Positions 60,342 to 64,000 of a stretch of DNA of 64,000 nucleotides are shown one piece after another. How positions within the stretch are numbered: the first letter of the stretch is position 1; the number at the start of each line of letters is the position of its first letter. The translations under genes were made by a program, and so were the position numbers. The stretch is taken from assembly GCF_005280655.1 (NCBI RefSeq), contig NZ_CP040058.1:901001-965000 (forward strand), written 5' to 3'. The notes beneath the pieces were generated by a model. It had not been told where the DNA came from. It worked only from the letters and a program-made list of their open reading frames with translations, and did not search any database. Source of the DNA: Anaerostipes rhamnosivorans (GTDB lineage: Bacteria > Bacillota > Clostridia > Lachnospirales > Lachnospiraceae).

Positions 60342-61409
60342 ATGGAGCTTGTTTATGATGACAAAAGCCGCAGGGAACTGATATGTCAGATGTATCAGGA
60401 CATTTTCCATGACCCCCAGGCGTTTGCAGATTACTATTTTGATCTGGTTTATCCCAAAAACAAGGTGCTCCTGGCATGGGACGGAGATTCTCTTGTGGGT
60501 ATGATCCATCTGAATCCTTACCGGATGAAGATTTCAGACCGGGAGTTTAACGCACATTACATTGTGGCGGTTGCCACAAAACAGGAAGTGCGCAGAAAAG
60601 GCGTTATGAGGAAGATGCTTTATAAGACACTCAATGATATGGCGGAGAATGGGGAACCGTTCACATATTTGATGCCTGCGGACAGGGCTTATTACGAACC
60701 GTTTGATTTTGTGTTTGTTTCAGACTGGACGGAGACAGAGATTACCGGAGAGGAAGGGAAATACCCCGGAGAGTTGGAATTCTTCCGGGAGGAGGATACC
60801 AAAGCGGTTCTTGAGTTCTTAAATCAGCAGATGCAGTCATATGATATTTATACGGTTATGGATGCGGCATATTTACGTCAGGCAGCCGCGGAAGCAAAGA
60901 GCCAGGACGGACGTCTGATGGTATGGAAGGAACAGAAAAAGGTCTGCGGTCTGTTTGCGTACGGCAGAGAGGAAGATGCCGTCTATGTACGGCTGGGTTT
61001 TGCCGAAGAGGAAGAGCGGTTTCTTGAAATGTTAAGGGCTGCCTTTCCCGGACAGAAGATCCAAGTATCTGCAGGATGCCTGAGACATGGCAGAAAGGTA
61101 CCGAAGATCATGTTCCGTATCACCTGTCTGGAAGCTCTGTGCCGCTGCCTAAAGGGCAGAAGAGACCAGGAATTTGTATTGACAGTCAGAGATCCGGTCA
61201 TCGAAAAAAATAACGGCACTTTTTTATTTTCCACTTCAAAGGAAGGGACCAAGATCAGAAGGACAGAGAAGAAGGCCGAGGGAGAGCTGTCAATCGGTGA
61301 ATTTTCAAAAGCGGTATTCGGATACGAAGGAGAAGAAATCCTGAAAGCGTATCCGTGTTTACAGGAACTGGTACCAATGGACGCTGTATATATCACTGAG
61401 GAGGTATGA
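60342..61409 (+). CDS. GNAT acetyltransferase, Eis-like
   Basis: The 355-residue protein has an N-terminal GNAT domain with HYIVAVATKQEVRRKGVMRK (acetyl-CoA loop), then TYLMPADRAYYEPFDFVFVS, a second degenerate GNAT-like region and a C-terminal sterol-carrier-like region (MFRITCLEALCRC, LTVRDPVIEKNNGTF). This three-part layout and the YEPFDF element match the Eis group, which acetylates amines. The natural substrate is unknown. It begins right after ispF and ends at the MBL gene. Confidence 0.85.
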   Translation: MELVYDDKSRRELICQMYQDIFHDPQAFADYYFDLVYPKNKVLLAWDGDSLVGMIHLNPYRMKISDREFNAHYIVAVATKQEVRRKGVMRKMLYKTLNDMAENGEPFTYLMPADRAYYEPFDFVFVSDWTETEITGEEGKYPGELEFFREEDTKAVLEFLNQQMQSYDIYTVMDAAYLRQAAAEAKSQDGRLMVWKEQKKVCGLFAYGREEDAVYVRLGFAEEEERFLEMLRAAFPGQKIQVSAGCLRHGRKVPKIMFRITCLEALCRCLKGRRDQEFVLTVRDPVIEKNNGTFLFSTSKEGTKIRRTEKKAEGELSIGEFSKAVFGYEGEEILKAYPCLQELVPMDAVYITEEV

Positions 61410-61411
61410 CT

Positions 61412-63013
61412 ATGAAGTTAATGTTTATCGGTGCAGACCATGAAGTAACGGGTAGCTGCCATTATGTGGAGGCATGTGAGAAACGGTTTCTGGTTGACTA
61501 CGGGATGGAACAGGGAAAAAATGTATATGAGAATGCAGAACTTCCTGTCAATCCGGCGGATCTTGATTTTGTGCTGCTGACCCATGCACATATTGACCAC
61601 TCAGGACTGCTTCCTCTGCTTTATGCCAACGGTTTCAGAGGGAATATCATTACCACAAAAGCCACCAAAGATCTCTGTGATATCATGCTGCGTGACAGTG
61701 CCCACATCCAGGAGTTTGAGGCCGAATGGAAAAACCGGAAGGCAAGAAGGTCCGGAAAACCGGAAGAACCGCCGCTCTATACGATGGATGACGCAGTGGG
61801 CGTCATGGAACAGTTTCTGGGCTGCCAGTACAATGAAAAGCTTGAGGTGAGCCGGGGTATCAGCGTCCGGTTTACGGATATCGGCCACCTGCTCGGATCA
61901 TCCAGCATTGAGGTATGGCTGACAGAATCAGGGGTACAGAAAAAACTCGTTTTTTCAGGAGACATCGGAAATAATAATCAGCCGCTGATCAAGGATCCTC
62001 ACTATACGGAAAGTGCAGATTATGTTGTGATGGAATCCACATACGGAGACCGTTACCACGGGAAGCACCCGGATTATGTGGGAGAGCTGGCAGATCTGAT
62101 ACAGAAGACCTTTGACAGAGGCGGCAATGTGGTCATCCCTTCGTTTGCGGTAGGAAGGACCCAGGAACTTCTCTATTATATCCGTCAGATCAAGGAGGAG
62201 CACAGGGTAAAGAATCACGGAGATTTTCCTGTGTATGTGGACAGTCCCCTGGCAGTGGAAGCCACCAATGTGTTCCAGGAAAATATCCACGACACATTTG
62301 ATGAGGATGCCATGGCACTGATCAACCAGGGCATTAATCCTCTGACCTTTTCAAACTTAAAACTATCCATCACAAGTATTGATTCCAAGGCTATTAACTT
62401 TGACGAAGACCGGAAAGTGATCATCTCAGCTTCCGGAATGTGTGAGGCAGGACGGATCCGTCACCATTTAAAGCATAATCTATGGAAGCCTGAAAATACA
62501 ATTGTATTTGTGGGCTATCAGGCTTATGGGACATTAGGGCGCGCTCTGGTTGAAGGGGCAAGTGAAGTCCGTCTGTTCGGAGAAACGATCAAAGTCGAAG
62601 CCGACGTGGTGCGCCTGGAAGGTATGAGCGGCCATGCGGACAAACAAGGGCTTTCCGTCTGGGCATCGGCATTTAAAGAAAAGCCGGAGAAATATTTTAT
62701 CGTCCACGGAGAGGATGAGACCTGTGATATTTTTGCGGAATATCTGGAGCATGAGTATGGGATGAAAGCAGAAGCTCCATACAGCGGAGATACTTTTGAC
62801 TTGGAGACAGGAGAATGGCTCCTTCGTGTCGCACCGAAGAAGGTGCCAGAGGCCAGAAAAGGGACCAAGAGGGCTAACGCTGTGTATGCCAGGCTTTTGG
62901 CGGCAGGTGAGCGCCTGCTGTCTGTGATTCGAAGGAGTGAGGGCGGGGCCAATAAAGACCTGGCCAAATTTGCGGATCAGATCAATGCGCTCTGCGACAA
63001 GTGGGAACGCTGA
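61412..63013 (+). CDS. Metallo-beta-lactamase/beta-CASP ribonuclease
   Basis: The 533-residue nuclease is of the CPSF-like beta-CASP class. The MBL core has THAHIDHSG (His 58, His 60, Asp 62, His 63), TDIGHLLGSSSIEVW and SGDIGNNNQPL. The beta-CASP part has ESTYGDRYH, PSFAVGRTQELLYYI, VYVDSPLAVEAT and SASGMCEAGRIRHHL, and a later GMSGHADKQGL supplies the last ligands. Start at 61412 after GAGGAGG. It acts on RNA, probably in processing or decay; it is not RNase J1/J2 by length and motif spacing. Confidence 0.9.
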   Translation: MKLMFIGADHEVTGSCHYVEACEKRFLVDYGMEQGKNVYENAELPVNPADLDFVLLTHAHIDHSGLLPLLYANGFRGNIITTKATKDLCDIMLRDSAHIQEFEAEWKNRKARRSGKPEEPPLYTMDDAVGVMEQFLGCQYNEKLEVSRGISVRFTDIGHLLGSSSIEVWLTESGVQKKLVFSGDIGNNNQPLIKDPHYTESADYVVMESTYGDRYHGKHPDYVGELADLIQKTFDRGGNVVIPSFAVGRTQELLYYIRQIKEEHRVKNHGDFPVYVDSPLAVEATNVFQENIHDTFDEDAMALINQGINPLTFSNLKLSITSIDSKAINFDEDRKVIISASGMCEAGRIRHHLKHNLWKPENTIVFVGYQAYGTLGRALVEGASEVRLFGETIKVEADVVRLEGMSGHADKQGLSVWASAFKEKPEKYFIVHGEDETCDIFAEYLEHEYGMKAEAPYSGDTFDLETGEWLLRVAPKKVPEARKGTKRANAVYARLLAAGERLLSVIRRSEGGANKDLAKFADQINALCDKWER

Positions 63014-63055
63014 CAAGAAGACAAGAACACCGAGTGGGCTACAAGGAGGAAAGAA

Positions 63056-63253
63056 ATGAAAGTTTTAAAATCCGACGAGATGATGTGCGACCATTGTGTG
63101 GACCGGATCAAAATCGGTCTGATGGACGCAGGGATTGAGGCGGAAGTAGAACTGAACGAAAAAAGCATTATTCTGCCTGAGGATGATGACGCTTTGATAG
63201 AAAAGGCAAAAGAAGTTTTAGGCGATCTGGGGTATTTTGCACAGGAGATGTAA
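63056..63253 (+). CDS. Small HMA-like metal-binding protein
   Basis: The 65-residue protein has a ferredoxin-like heavy-metal-associated fold by length and pattern, with the ligand pair in MMCDHCVDRIKIGLMDAGIE and a C-terminal strand VLGDLGYFAQEM. The Cys-x2-Cys site is present but the preceding Gly/Met pattern is unusual for copper chaperones. It may bind copper or serve as a protein-interaction domain. AGGAGGAAAGAA precedes the ATG. Confidence 0.72.
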   Translation: MKVLKSDEMMCDHCVDRIKIGLMDAGIEAEVELNEKSIILPEDDDALIEKAKEVLGDLGYFAQEM

Positions 63254-63355
63254 GATACCCCGGACGATCCGGGAACCGTCCATGGACACGTGCATTTTTT
63301 AGTCAATCGTGGTACAATCGTAAAGTACGAAAATTGGAAGTAAACAGGAGAGAAC

Positions 63356-64000
63356 ATGAAGGAAGAAAGACGGAGTGAATCCTCCGCCGTGAGGATCAAT
63401 AAGTATTTAAGCCAGGCAGGCCTTTGTTCCAGAAGGCAGGCTGATTTTTATATAGAACAGGGAAAAGTGACAGTGGATGGAATACTGGCTGAGCCGGGGA
63501 CTAAGGTCATGGAAGGACAGGAAGTCTGCTTTGAGGGAAAACCGGTACATATGGACCGCCAGGTTGTATATCTGGCCTATCATAAGCCCAAAGGTATTGT
63601 GTGTACATCCAGCAAAGAGGAAAAAAACAATATTATCGATGCTGTCGGTTACCCAGTAAGGATTTATCCTGTGGGCCGTCTGGACAAGGACTCCCAGGGA
63701 CTGATCCTTTTGACTAATGACGGTGACGCGGCCAATGAGATCATGAAAGCCCGGAATTATCACGAAAAAGAATATGAGGTGACCGTCAACAAACGGATTA
63801 CCAACGAGTTTATACAGGGGATGAGAAACGGGGTGCCTCTTGCGGATCTCAACACGGTCACGAGAAAATGCAGTGTGAAAAAAGAAGGACCGGACAGCTT
63901 CCGTATTATCCTGACCCAGGGTTTAAACCGCCAGATCCGCCGAATGTGTGAATATTTTGGCTACAGGGTTACCAAACTAAGAAGAGTCCGGGTTATGAAT
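63356..64000 (+). CDS. rluF: RluF-like 23S rRNA pseudouridine synthase (5' part)
   Basis: The first 215 codons are within the window. An S4 RNA-binding domain (VRINKYLSQAGLCSRRQADF) is followed by the RsuA/RluBEF catalytic domain with the catalytic Asp in YPVGRLDKDSQGLILLTNDG, then EKEYEVTV and GLNRQIRRMCEYFGY, favouring RluF or RluB over RsuA. ACAGGAG precedes the ATG, and a TACAAT at 63313 could be its -10. The C terminus is cut by the window end. Confidence 0.88.
   Translation, partial: MKEERRSESSAVRINKYLSQAGLCSRRQADFYIEQGKVTVDGILAEPGTKVMEGQEVCFEGKPVHMDRQVVYLAYHKPKGIVCTSSKEEKNNIIDAVGYPVRIYPVGRLDKDSQGLILLTNDGDAANEIMKARNYHEKEYEVTVNKRITNEFIQGMRNGVPLADLNTVTRKCSVKKEGPDSFRIILTQGLNRQIRRMCEYFGYRVTKLRRVRVMN

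Overview
The window looks like chromosome from a spore-forming, low-to-mid-GC Clostridia bacterium, most likely Lachnospiraceae (an Anaerostipes-like gut anaerobe is my guess, from gene content and order only). Supporting signs are a SpoIIM-like gene beside nudF, a SCIFF ranthipeptide locus between yajC and secDF, RNase Y, an FMN riboswitch on ribU, an unlinked pair of type I-B-like CRISPR arrays, and a tet(O) integrative element of a kind common in gut Firmicutes.

Layout. 1-1780: a DUF4250 gene, CRISPR array 1 (leader on the left) and a block of dispersed repeats. 1781-6975: an ABC exporter pair and a GH13 glycosidase. 7056-8603: RNase Y, then a hairpin-rich direct repeat pair. 9285-13972: a hexitol operon (SDR sorbitol-6-phosphate dehydrogenase, fused PTS EIICBA, DeoR regulator, mannitol-1-phosphate-type dehydrogenase). 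14242-22163: NUDIX, SpoIIM, DAHP synthase (minus), FMN riboswitch with RibU, an FlK-like thioesterase (minus), histidine phosphatase, DUF1700, M20 peptidase, threonine synthase. 22355-22755: CRISPR array 2, a paralogue of array 1 including leader and downstream terminator; no cas genes are present in the window. 23573-25412 (minus): a GntR-controlled ABC transporter. 25567-30219: an operon of PP2C phosphatase, membrane Ser/Thr kinase with TPR-like outer part, and exported Ig-like protein. 30295-33813: S1-domain protein, chorismate synthase, tRNA-guanine transglycosylase, YajC.

33858-44866 is an 11.0-kb integrative mobilizable element: TnpV, tet(O) with an attenuator leader, a KTR protein, three sigma-like regulators, a RepA-like ATPase, an iteron-like inverted repeat region, MobV relaxase, ParB-like protein, PC4-like ssDNA-binding protein and a large serine recombinase. 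I propose its attachment half-sites from an 11-bp inverted repeat at the two ends that is equidistant from GA dinucleotides. The element separates yajC from the genes that normally follow it (TIGR04086 protein, SCIFF peptide, SCIFF maturase, SecDF).

44933-64000: MetE-like protein, TIGR04086 protein (minus), PHP phosphoesterase, SCIFF precursor and radical-SAM maturase, SecDF, RecJ, HAD phosphatase, SbcD/SbcC, a C39-like secreted protein with a degenerate second half-domain, tRNA-Val and tRNA-Met, a second copy of the dispersed repeat, IspF with a cysteine-rich tail, an Eis-like acetyltransferase, a beta-CASP nuclease, an HMA-like protein and the start of an RluF-like pseudouridine synthase. 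Functions are assigned by reading motifs; no database search was possible.
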